A DNA stretch of 6,466 bases. Source: an uncultured Bacteroidales bacterium. Lineage in GTDB: Bacteria > Bacteroidota > Bacteroidia > Bacteroidales > Muribaculaceae. This document shows, piece after piece, positions 1 to 6,423 of this stretch; the first letter of the stretch is position 1; each line of letters begins with the position of its first letter. A program made the translations under genes and the position numbers. The notes under the pieces were generated by a model. It was not told the DNA's origin and ran no database searches. It was given only the letters and a program-made list of their open reading frames with translations. Location of the stretch: contig CALZQD010000102.1 of assembly GCA_945828175.1 (NCBI GenBank), forward strand, positions 1 to 6,466. Direction: 5' to 3'.

Positions 1-45
1 GATTCCTCTACGTCTCGTGGGCTCGGAGATGTGTATAAGAGACAG
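1..45 (+). other. Untrimmed Nextera i7 adapter and index (sequencing artefact, left end)
   Basis: This is synthetic library sequence, not genome. Positions 1-3 (GAT) are the end of the P7 primer, 4-11 (TCCTCTAC) are an 8-base index, 12-26 (GTCTCGTGGGCTCGG) are the Nextera read-2 sequence, and 27-45 (AGATGTGTATAAGAGACAG) are the Tn5 mosaic end used by Nextera transposase. Positions 3-45 are the exact reverse complement of 6424-6466. The adapter opens reading frames into the insert: the ATG at 30-32 region gives the peptide MYKRQ and another frame gives MCIRDR, both familiar adapter translations. Genomic sequence starts at 46. Confidence 0.98.
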
Positions 46-1491
46 GTGCGCGAGCGCTCGAACTCATACTCGTGGAACCGCTTCGCCCTGTTCAACGACT
101 CGATTGACCTCACCGACCAGTTCGGCGACAACCATACCTGGACCGACAACGTCAGCGCCCGCGTCTCGTGGACCGAGCCTCTCGGCGACGTCAAGAAAGG
201 CAACTTCCTGACCGTAGCCTACCGCGTCCAGTACCGCTGGAACAACGCCGACCGCCTCACCTACGACCATCCTGTCGACTTCCCCGACGGCTGGGAGGGC
301 GCGCCGATCATCTCCGACGAGCTCATCTACAACGCCGACCTGTCGAACCGCTTCCGCAACGACTATTTCAACCAGGACATCCGCGTCGGCTACCGCCACG
401 TCACCGCGAGCCACAATGTCGACGTCGGCATGTCGCTCGTGCCCCAGATGTCGCGCTCGATCAACCTCGAGGACGACCGCCGCTCGATACCCTCGCGCTG
501 GGTATGGAACTACGCCCCCTACCTGCGCTACCGCTGGAAGGTGACGAAGACACGCTCGCTAAATCTCGACTACATGGGCCGCTCGTCGCAGCCGTCGATG
601 ACCCAGCTACAGCCTGTCGCCGACATGAGCGACCCCCTGCGCATCATCATCGGTAACCCCAACCTCGACCCGACGTTCACCCATCACCTGCGCCTGCGTT
701 TCCAGGACTTCCAGCCCGAGGCCCAGCGCGCCATCATGGCGATGCTCGACGCCCAGGTGGCACAGAACTCGATTGTCTCGCGCACGACATACGACAGCGA
801 GACCGGCGGACAGACCACGACATACGAAAACGTCAACGGCGCGTGGAACGTCAGGGCGATGAACATGATATCGTTCCCCTTCCGCAACCGCTCGTTCACG
901 TTCAACAACCATGTGATGCTCTTCTACACCCGCTCGATCGGCTTCAACAACAACCGCCGCAACAGCTCGGGCTCGCTGATGGCCGGCGAATCGTTTGCCT
1001 TCGCATGGCGTCCCGACAATGTCGAGATAGAGCTCCGTCCGTTCTACAACCTGCAGAACGTCACCAACAGCCTTCAGGGCAGCGCCAACCGCACCGTCCA
1101 TACTTACGGCGGAGCGCTGCGCGCCACCTACTACACACCCTTCGGCCTCGTGCTCAACTCCGACCTGAGCTACTCGGGCACGAGCGGCTACTCGCAGGGC
1201 TACGACAGCGACCAGTGGATGTGGAACGCGTCGATATCATACCAGTTCCTGCGCGACCGTCAGGCCACCGTCTCGCTTCAGGGCTTCGACCTGCTGCAAC
1301 AGCGCTCTAACGTGCGCCGCAACGTCACCCCCAACTATATCGACGACACACGATACAACTCGCTCACACGCTACTTCATGGTTACATTCTCATATAAATT
1401 CAACACATTTGGTAAAGGCGGACAACCGCGCGACCGCAACGCACGCCGTTTCGGTCCCGGCGGTCCCGGCGGCCCCCCGCCCGGACACTGA
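46..1491 (+). CDS. Outer-membrane beta-barrel / TonB-dependent receptor-like protein, 5'-truncated
   Basis: C-terminal 481 residues of an outer-membrane protein; the N-terminal part (signal peptide, any carboxypeptidase-like and plug domains) lies beyond the contig edge, and an ATG at 31 belongs to the adapter and is not a start. What is visible is a long run of amphipathic beta strands rich in Tyr, Trp, Phe, Asn and Arg, typical of a porin-like barrel. The segment at about residues 182-209 of the partial product (QPSMTQLQPV, then SDPLRI and GNPNLDP) is characteristic of the OMP_b-brl_3 family of Bacteroidetes, which is related to TonB-dependent receptors. The last strand (YFMVTFSYKFNTF) is followed by a 26-residue Gly/Pro/Arg tail ending PPPGH, which would lie in the periplasm. 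The substrate cannot be told. It ends just before a strong terminator, so it is the last gene of its own transcript. Confidence 0.85.
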   Translation: MRERSNSYSWNRFALFNDSIDLTDQFGDNHTWTDNVSARVSWTEPLGDVKKGNFLTVAYRVQYRWNNADRLTYDHPVDFPDGWEGAPIISDELIYNADLSNRFRNDYFNQDIRVGYRHVTASHNVDVGMSLVPQMSRSINLEDDRRSIPSRWVWNYAPYLRYRWKVTKTRSLNLDYMGRSSQPSMTQLQPVADMSDPLRIIIGNPNLDPTFTHHLRLRFQDFQPEAQRAIMAMLDAQVAQNSIVSRTTYDSETGGQTTTYENVNGAWNVRAMNMISFPFRNRSFTFNNHVMLFYTRSIGFNNNRRNSSGSLMAGESFAFAWRPDNVEIELRPFYNLQNVTNSLQGSANRTVHTYGGALRATYYTPFGLVLNSDLSYSGTSGYSQGYDSDQWMWNASISYQFLRDRQATVSLQGFDLLQQRSNVRRNVTPNYIDDTRYNSLTRYFMVTFSYKFNTFGKGGQPRDRNARRFGPGGPGGPPPGH

Positions 1492-1530
1492 CGCCATCAG
1501 TGATATCCGCCAGTTAGATAGAGGAAGATG

Positions 1531-1567
1531 ACGCCGGACGCTTGTGAAAGTGGCCGGCGTTGTTTTT
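1531..1567 (+). terminator. Intrinsic terminator after the barrel gene
   Basis: A hairpin with arms 1531-1537 (ACGCCGG) and 1554-1560 (CCGGCGT) continues after one A-G mismatch into five further pairs (1539-1543 with 1548-1552, one of them G-U). It is capped by GTGA (1544-1547), a GNRA-type tetraloop, and followed by the T-rich run TGTTTTT at 1561-1567. It lies 40 bases after the barrel gene's stop and 11 bases before the next promoter. The A-rich stretch just upstream could add A-U and G-U pairs with the T-run. No folding energy was calculated. Confidence 0.85.
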
Positions 1568-1577
1568 CCGGCCGCTC

Positions 1578-1608
1578 TTTGACAATCAAAATTAAATGAG
1601 TAACTTTG
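1578..1608 (+). promoter_or_regulatory. Bacteroidetes-type primary sigma promoter for the tyrS operon
   Basis: TTTG at 1578-1581 is the -33 element and TAACTTTG at 1601-1608 matches the -7 consensus TAnnTTTG, with a 19-base spacer that is A/T-rich. Transcription would start a few bases downstream, around 1612-1616, giving an A-rich leader of about 35-40 bases before the tyrS ATG at 1651. The leader is too short for a T-box or another sizeable riboswitch, and no strong Shine-Dalgarno sequence is seen, as is usual in this phylum. Confidence 0.85.
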
Positions 1609-1650
1609 CAGACTTGAATAAGAGTAAGAAATAAATAAAAACTCAGATAT

Positions 1651-2943
1651 ATGGACTTCATAGAAGAACTCACCTGGCGCGGCATGATTCACTCGGTCAT
1701 GCCCGGCACAGACGAACAACTCAAGAAAGAGATGACCGTGGCCTACCTCGGCATCGACCCGACGGCCGACAGCCTCCACATCGGTCACCTCGTCGGTGTG
1801 ATGATGCTCAAGCACTTCCAGCGCGCGGGCCACAAGCCCATCGCCCTCGTCGGCGGCGCCCCCGGCATGATCGGCGACCCCTCGATGAAAAGCCAGGAGC
1901 GCAAACTCCTTGACGAAGAGACCCTGCGTCACAACCAGGAGGCAATCAAACGCCAGCTCGCCAAATTCCTCGACTTCGACAGCGACGCGCCCAACGCCGC
2001 CGAGATGGTCAACAACTACGACTGGATGAAAGACTTCTCGTTTCTCGACTTCATCCGCGACGTAGGCAAGCACATCACCGTCAACTACATGATGGCCAAA
2101 GACTCGGTCAAGAAACGTCTCTCGGGCGAGTCGCAGCAGGGCATGTCGTTCACCGAGTTCTCCTATCAGCTCGTCCAGGGCTACGACTTCCTGACACTCT
2201 ACCGCGACAAGAACTGCCGTCTGCAGCTCGGCGGCTCTGACCAGTGGGGCAACATCACCACCGGCACCGAGCTCATCCGCCGCACCCTCGGCGGCGAGGC
2301 ATATGCCCTCACCTGCCCGCTGATCACCAAGGCCGACGGCGGCAAATTCGGCAAGACCGAGAGCGGCAACGTCTGGCTCGACCCGCGCTACACCTCGCCC
2401 TACAAGTTCTATCAGTTCTGGCTCAACGTCTCTGACGCCGACGCCGAGAAATATATAAAGATCTTCACCGAGCTCAGCCGCGAAGAAATCGCCGACCTCG
2501 TCGCCCAGCAGGCCGCCGACCCCGGCCAGCGCCCGCTGCAGAAACGCCTGGCCAAAGAAATCACCACGATGGTCCACTCGGCAGCCGACTATGAGGCCGC
2601 CGTCGAGGCGTCGCAGATACTCTTCAGCAACAAGGCCGCCGAGACCCTCCACAAAATCGACGAAGACACTCTGCTCGCCGTCTTCGAGGGTGTGCCCACT
2701 TTCGAGGTGTCGCGCGACGATATCGCCGCCGGCATCAAGCTCGCCGACCTCCTCGTCGACAAGGCTCCCGTCTTCCCCTCGAAGAGCGAGCTGCGTAAAC
2801 TCGCCCAGCAGGGCGCTTTCGCCATCAACAAGGAGAAAGTCGCCGACGCCTATGCCCCCGCCTCGCCCGAGATGCTGCTCAACGACAAATATATCATCGT
2901 CCAGAAAGGCAAGAAAAACTACTTCCTGCTGATCGCCCGCTAA
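1651..2943 (+). CDS. tyrS: Tyrosyl-tRNA synthetase (TyrRS)
   Basis: Cytoplasmic class I aminoacyl-tRNA synthetase that activates tyrosine with ATP and attaches it to tRNA-Tyr. The 430-residue product is full length for bacterial TyrRS (about 420). Visible signatures are the HIGH motif at residues 43-46 (SLHIGHLVG), the tyrosine pocket residues in SYQLVQGYD (Y172, Q176, D179), [10 protein letters not shown] at 192-201, and the KMSKS-equivalent loop KFGKT at 232-236. A C-terminal S4-like RNA-binding domain spans about 362-430 (IKLADLLV to the end). The ATG at 1651 is preceded by an A-rich leader and gives the normal N-terminus ([11 protein letters not shown]). It is the first gene after a clear promoter, and queF follows 15 bases after its stop. 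Nothing is missing or odd in the protein. Confidence 0.99.
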   Translation: MDFIEELTWRGMIHSVMPGTDEQLKKEMTVAYLGIDPTADSLHIGHLVGVMMLKHFQRAGHKPIALVGGAPGMIGDPSMKSQERKLLDEETLRHNQEAIKRQLAKFLDFDSDAPNAAEMVNNYDWMKDFSFLDFIRDVGKHITVNYMMAKDSVKKRLSGESQQGMSFTEFSYQLVQGYDFLTLYRDKNCRLQLGGSDQWGNITTGTELIRRTLGGEAYALTCPLITKADGGKFGKTESGNVWLDPRYTSPYKFYQFWLNVSDADAEKYIKIFTELSREEIADLVAQQAADPGQRPLQKRLAKEITTMVHSAADYEAAVEASQILFSNKAAETLHKIDEDTLLAVFEGVPTFEVSRDDIAAGIKLADLLVDKAPVFPSKSELRKLAQQGAFAINKEKVADAYAPASPEMLLNDKYIIVQKGKKNYFLLIAR

Positions 2944-2958
2944 AAAGTCAACCGCAGC

Positions 2959-3432
2959 ATGTCACGCACTGAATCAGAAGTCGGCCGTCTCACCCTCTTA
3001 GGCAATACCGGAGTGAAATATCCGACAGAATATGACCCCGGCATCCTCGAGACATTCGACAACAAGCATCCCGACAACGAGTATCTCGTGACTTTCACCT
3101 GTCCCGAGTTCACATCGCTGTGTCCCAAGACAGGGCAGCCCGACTTCGCCAAGATCATCATCAACTACATACCGCGGCAGAAGATGGTCGAGAGCAAGAG
3201 CCTCAAGCTCTATCTCTTCAGCTTCCGCAACCACGGCGACTTCCACGAAGACTGCGTCAACATCATCATGAAAGACCTCGTGCGCCTGATGGAGCCGCGC
3301 TATCTCGAGGTAATCGGCCTCTTCACGCCCCGCGGCGGTATATCGATTTATCCATTTGCCAACTACGCCGACAACGAGCACAAAGAGATGGCCCGCCAGC
3401 GCATGCTCGCAGCTTTCCGCAACGACTTCTAA
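2959..3432 (+). CDS. queF: NADPH-dependent preQ0 reductase (QueF, short type)
   Basis: Reduces the nitrile of 7-cyano-7-deazaguanine (preQ0) to the amine preQ1 using NADPH, the step of queuosine synthesis before insertion into tRNA. The 157-residue product is a single-domain QueF of the Bacillus (YkvM) type, not the two-domain E. coli type. The catalytic cysteine is C55 in [14 protein letters not shown] and the proton donor is D62. The QueF signature ESKSLKLY is at 78-85, followed by [13 protein letters not shown] with the substrate-binding glutamate E97. These positions coincide with the numbering known for the B. subtilis enzyme (C55, D62, E97). The gene lies 15 bases after tyrS and 7 bases before queC, so it is very probably co-transcribed. 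No preQ1 riboswitch is possible in such a short gap. Confidence 0.98.
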   Translation: MSRTESEVGRLTLLGNTGVKYPTEYDPGILETFDNKHPDNEYLVTFTCPEFTSLCPKTGQPDFAKIIINYIPRQKMVESKSLKLYLFSFRNHGDFHEDCVNIIMKDLVRLMEPRYLEVIGLFTPRGGISIYPFANYADNEHKEMARQRMLAAFRNDF

Positions 3433-3439
3433 CCAAACA

Positions 3440-4114
3440 ATGACGACAATGAAACGCGACACACTGATGGTACTCTCGGGCGGCATGGACTCAGTGACCA
3501 TGCTCCACGAATACAAAGACTCGATAGACCTTGCAGTCACCTTCAACTACGGGTCGAACCACAACGCCCGCGAAATCGAGATGGCCCGGCTCAACTGCCG
3601 TCAGCTCGGCATCGAGCTCATCGAAATCGACCTGTCGTTTATCGGCGAGAACTTCCACAGCTCGCTGCTCGAAGGCGCCGACGCCATCCCCGACGGCGAA
3701 TATGATTTCGACAACATGAAGTCGACGGTCGTTCCCTTCCGCAACGGCATCATGCTCTCGGCCGCCGCCGGCCTGGCCGAAAGCCGCGGCCTGACCCACA
3801 TTCTCATCGCCAGCCACTCGGGCGACCACGCCCTCTACCCCGACTGCCGCGACTCGTTCGTCAAGGCAATGGCCCAGGCCGTCGCCTTGGGCACATACGA
3901 CAACATACGCCTCGAAGCGCCCTACTCGCTCATCTCCAAGGCCGACATCGCCCGCCGCGGAGCCGAAATCGGCGTCGATTATGCCAACACCTACTCGTGC
4001 TACAAAGGCCGCGAGCACCATTGCGGCCGCTGCGGCACCTGCCGCGAGCGCCGCGAGGCTTTCGCCGCCGCCGGCATCCCCGACCCGACAATCTACGACG
4101 AGGAGGACGATTAA
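3440..4114 (+). CDS. queC: 7-cyano-7-deazaguanine (preQ0) synthase QueC
   Basis: ATP-dependent conversion of 7-carboxy-7-deazaguanine and ammonia to preQ0, directly upstream of the QueF reaction. The 224-residue product matches the usual length (about 220-230). It has the PP-loop SGGMDS at residues 13-18, the central motif TVVPFRNGIMLS, HSGDHALYPDCR, and the C-terminal zinc site formed by C187, C195, C198 and C201 (C-x7-C-x2-C-x2-C). The start is taken as the ATG at 3440, seven bases after queF stops; the ATG at 3449 (MKRDTLMV) would give 221 residues and is equally compatible with the family. A longer reading upstream would overlap queF in another frame and carries no homology. Standing next to queF, it is the queuosine-pathway enzyme and not one of the QueC-like proteins of defence systems. 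Confidence 0.97.
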   Translation: MTTMKRDTLMVLSGGMDSVTMLHEYKDSIDLAVTFNYGSNHNAREIEMARLNCRQLGIELIEIDLSFIGENFHSSLLEGADAIPDGEYDFDNMKSTVVPFRNGIMLSAAAGLAESRGLTHILIASHSGDHALYPDCRDSFVKAMAQAVALGTYDNIRLEAPYSLISKADIARRGAEIGVDYANTYSCYKGREHHCGRCGTCRERREAFAAAGIPDPTIYDEEDD

Positions 4115-4133
4115 CCTAAAAATTTTACCACGG

Positions 4134-4742
4134 ATGGATATAAGACAATCAATGGCCGACATTCTCGAGGCCGAAAGCAAAGCCGTAACCCGGATACCAT
4201 TTACCGAAGACTATAACGGTGCCGTCGAAGCCATCGTCGAGCACGTCAACCGCCGCGGCGGCAAACTCGTCACCGCCGGCATGGGCAAAGCCGGACAGAT
4301 AGCCATGAACATCGCCACGACATTCTCGTCGACAGGCACCCCGGCCGTCAATCTCCACCCCAGCGAGGCTCAGCACGGCGACCTCGGCGTCCTCCAGCCC
4401 AACGACATAATGCTGCTGATCTCAAACTCGGGCAAAACCCGCGAGATCATCGAGCTGGTCGACCTCGTCAAAGGCATATACCCCGAGATGCCCTTTATCG
4501 TCATCACCGGCGCCCCCGACTCGCCCCTGGCACTGCTGGCCAACTGGTGTCTGCCGACAGGCGGCTCGCCCGAGGTATGCCCCCTCGGCCTGACCCCGAC
4601 GACATCGACGACCGTCATGACCGTCATCGGCGACATCCTCGTCGTCAACGTCATGAAAGCCATCGGCTTCACCCGCGCCGAATATGCCAAGCGCCACCAC
4701 GGCGGCTACCTAGGAAGCGCGGCCCGCGGCGACAACAAATAA
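4134..4742 (+). CDS. kdsD: Single-domain arabinose-5-phosphate isomerase (SIS domain, KdsD/KpsF/GutQ family)
   Basis: Predicted to interconvert ribulose 5-phosphate and arabinose 5-phosphate, the first step towards Kdo for lipopolysaccharide. The 202-residue product is only the SIS domain; E. coli KdsD (about 328 residues) has two C-terminal CBS domains that are absent here. Single-domain enzymes of this kind are known in Bacteroides. Family landmarks are AGMGKAGQ (K52), TFSSTGTPAVNLHPSEAQHGDLG (H75, H81), ISNSGKT at 96-102, TPTTSTT at 154-160 and RHHGGYLG at 187-194, which corresponds to the HPGG box of KdsD. The start at 4134 gives MDIRQSMADIL; an internal ATG at 4152 is a weaker alternative. 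It begins 19 bases after queC and ends 16 bases before the PfkB-like gene. A related sugar-phosphate isomerase activity cannot be excluded. Confidence 0.86.
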   Translation: MDIRQSMADILEAESKAVTRIPFTEDYNGAVEAIVEHVNRRGGKLVTAGMGKAGQIAMNIATTFSSTGTPAVNLHPSEAQHGDLGVLQPNDIMLLISNSGKTREIIELVDLVKGIYPEMPFIVITGAPDSPLALLANWCLPTGGSPEVCPLGLTPTTSTTVMTVIGDILVVNVMKAIGFTRAEYAKRHHGGYLGSAARGDNK

Positions 4743-4758
4743 TACTCACACCACCAAA

Positions 4759-5664
4759 ATGAAAAAAATCATCTGCATCGGCGAATGCGGTCTTGACATC
4801 ATCTTCAAAGACCGCGAGCCCATCGGATCTGTTCCCGGCGGCCGCATCGTCAACGCCGCCGCCATGCTCGCACGCTACGGCATGCCCGTCATCATGGCCT
4901 CTGAAATCGCCGCCGACCCCGTCGGCGACATCGTGGCCGACTATCTTGCCTCGGCCGGCGTCGACATGAAATCGGTCGACCGCTACACCGAGGGCAACAC
5001 CCCCGTACAGGTCTACATACAGCACGCCGATGGCACAACGGGCGTCACCCGCTACGAAAATTACCCCGACGACTGCTTCGATATCATCTGGCCCCGCATC
5101 GACGAGGGCGATATCGTCGTCTTCGGCGGCTTCTATGCCCTCGACACCCGCATGCGCCAGCGCATGACCCAGCTGCTCGCCCACGCCTCGAAGCGCAAGG
5201 CCGTCATGGTCTATCTGCCCGGCTTCCCCTCAGACCGCGAGTCGCGCATCACCCGCGTCATGCCCGCCATACTCGAGAACCTCGAATATGCCAACCTCGT
5301 CATCACCCGCAGCAGCGACATGACCGACATCTTCGGCACCGAGCAGGGCGACGCCTGCTACCACAACCACATCGACTTCTACTGCCGCTCGCTCATCAAC
5401 ATCGACACAGCCTGCCACCGCATCAGCTATTACAGCGGCAAGGAAGTGACCGACACGCCCATCCCCGCCGACACCTGCAGCACCCTGCTGTGGAACGCCG
5501 GAGCCGTCGCCGGCATCGTCGCCGCCCTCTATGCCTGCGACGTCAAGGCCGAAGACCTCGACACGCCACCCGAAGAGCTGCGCTGCAAGGTCATCACCGG
5601 CGCCGCCAAATCGGCCCGCGAGGCCGCGGCCGCAATTACAGCCGAATGGCAGAAGAACCATTGA
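4759..5664 (+). CDS. PfkB-family (ribokinase-fold) protein with a degenerate kinase active site
   Basis: The 301-residue length and N-terminal layout are those of PfkB sugar kinases: IGECGLDIIF with the usual substrate-contact aspartate at D13, then VPGGRIVNAAAMLARYG (about 25-41), which matches PfkB signature 1. The second half is abnormal. Where the family has D-T-x-G-A-G-D, the anion hole and catalytic base, the register-matched stretch S241-G252 reads STLLWNAGAVAG: the GAG positions are L-W-N and the aspartate position is A247. The usual ITxGxxG ATP strand is also lost (INIDTACHRISYYSG, about 213-226). Neither of the other two frames restores the motif, so this is not a simple frameshift. 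The gene is intact, of normal length, and sits between kdsD and ribH. It may be a pseudokinase or use another mechanism; substrate unknown. The PfkB fold is well supported and the loss of activity is inferred. Confidence 0.82.
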   Translation: MKKIICIGECGLDIIFKDREPIGSVPGGRIVNAAAMLARYGMPVIMASEIAADPVGDIVADYLASAGVDMKSVDRYTEGNTPVQVYIQHADGTTGVTRYENYPDDCFDIIWPRIDEGDIVVFGGFYALDTRMRQRMTQLLAHASKRKAVMVYLPGFPSDRESRITRVMPAILENLEYANLVITRSSDMTDIFGTEQGDACYHNHIDFYCRSLINIDTACHRISYYSGKEVTDTPIPADTCSTLLWNAGAVAGIVAALYACDVKAEDLDTPPEELRCKVITGAAKSAREAAAAITAEWQKNH

Positions 5665-5717
5665 CAAACATTTCAAATCGTTAACGCGTTATAAAAACAG
5701 TAATAAAAACACTAACA

Positions 5718-6209
5718 ATGTCGACTCAGAATCCACATAGCGCCCCCCGCACCGCACTCCCCCACCCCCCGTCATGCCGCGTAGCCATCGTGGCCGCCGA
5801 ATGGAACGGACACATCACATCGGCCCTCACCGACGGCGCCCTCGAGGTATTCCGCCGTGAAGGCTACTCAAAAGACGACATCGACGTCTACAGCGTCCCC
5901 GGCGCCGTCGAACTCACCTTCGCCGCCTCGCAGCTCATCGAGGCAAGCCTCTACGACGCCGTCATCGTCTTCGGCTGCGTCATCCGCGGCGGCACACCCC
6001 ACTTCGACTATGTCTGCGACAGCGTCACCCAAGGCGTCACCGCCCTCAACGCCGACTGCGACATACCTGTCATCTTCGGAGTGCTCACCGTCGACAACGA
6101 GCAGGACGCCCTCGACCGCGCCGGCGGATGTCTCGGCAACAAAGGCTCTGAGGCAGCCGAGGCCGCTATCAAGATGATCGACTTTGTCGAAAAAGTAAAG
6201 AACTTATAA
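5718..6209 (+). CDS. ribH: 6,7-dimethyl-8-ribityllumazine synthase
   Basis: Condenses 5-amino-6-ribitylaminouracil with 3,4-dihydroxy-2-butanone 4-phosphate to lumazine, the penultimate step of riboflavin synthesis; the family forms pentamers or 60-subunit shells. The 163-residue product carries AAEWNGHIT (substrate pocket W29, N30), VPGAVEL at 60-66, GCVIRGGTPHFDYV at 86-99 with catalytic H95, FGVLTVDN at 120-127, and DRAGGCLGNKGSEAA with phosphate-binding R134. The first 18 residues are Pro-rich and not part of the conserved fold. The ATG at 5718 follows a 53-base A/T-rich gap after the PfkB-like gene. That gap contains no recognisable FMN riboswitch and no TAnnTTTG promoter element, so transcription probably continues from tyrS. 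The other rib genes are not in the window. Confidence 0.98.
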   Translation: MSTQNPHSAPRTALPHPPSCRVAIVAAEWNGHITSALTDGALEVFRREGYSKDDIDVYSVPGAVELTFAASQLIEASLYDAVIVFGCVIRGGTPHFDYVCDSVTQGVTALNADCDIPVIFGVLTVDNEQDALDRAGGCLGNKGSEAAEAAIKMIDFVEKVKNL

Positions 6210-6231
6210 CTGTTTAAAATAATTCGCTATC

Positions 6232-6423
6232 ATGTCTCCTCAAAAATCACAAGGCATCCGTTTCCGGATCTGGCTCGTCGTCGGCCTTATCGTCGCAGCA
6301 ATCGTCATGGTTCTACTCTATTACATCGGCCGGCTCGACGCCGGAACCCACGTCGACACCCCGCAGGGCGACAATGTCACCGACATCTACCGCACTGCCG
6401 CCGACAGCCTCTCGCCCTCAGAG
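6232..6423 (+). CDS. Hypothetical membrane-anchored protein, 3'-truncated
   Basis: The first 64 residues of an open frame starting at the ATG at 6232, 22 bases after ribH. A short basic N-terminus (MSPQKSQGIRFR) is followed by one hydrophobic segment at about residues 13-31 (WLVVGLIVAAIVMVLLYYI) and then a polar, Asp/Thr/Ser-rich stretch. By the positive-inside rule this predicts an N-in anchor with the rest in the periplasm. There is no lipobox cysteine and no clear signal-peptidase I site. Codon use resembles the neighbouring genes, which supports it as real. The frame reads on into the adapter as LSLIHISEPTRRRG; that part must not be annotated. Function is not recognisable from this fragment. 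Confidence 0.65.

Noticed and set aside
1390..2652. 420-codon open frame on the minus strand, and other long minus-strand frames (for example 2998-3546, 3491-4180, 4669-5184, 5230-5676)
   Set aside because: They lie antisense to tyrS, queF, queC, kdsD/PfkB and PfkB genes whose protein motifs are unmistakable. Their low-complexity Val/Ala/Asp/Gly-rich composition is what GC-rich, C-ending codons give on the opposite strand.
3440..4114. QueC-like protein as part of an antiphage or DNA 7-deazaguanine modification system
   Set aside because: The protein is a standard-length QueC beside queF, with no dpd, qat or CBASS genes nearby; the queuosine pathway explains it.
5679..5690. Overlapping small palindromes (CGTTAACG and AACGCGTT) in the PfkB-ribH gap as an operator
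   Set aside because: Each is only 8 bases and unaccompanied by a promoter; such palindromes are expected by chance.
5661..5695. Sigma70-like promoter (TTGACA at 5661, TATAAA at 5690) upstream of ribH
   Set aside because: The spacing is 23 bases, far from the 17 needed, and Bacteroidetes promoters use TTTG and TAnnTTTG elements, which are absent here.
5665..5717. FMN riboswitch upstream of ribH
   Set aside because: The gap is only 53 bases of A/T-rich sequence, while an FMN aptamer needs well over 100 bases with conserved helices.
6183..6214. Possible internal promoter before the last gene (TTTG at 6183-6186, N20, TAACTGTT)
   Set aside because: The -7 element has two mismatches to TAnnTTTG and the -33 part lies in the ribH coding region; it is too weak to call.
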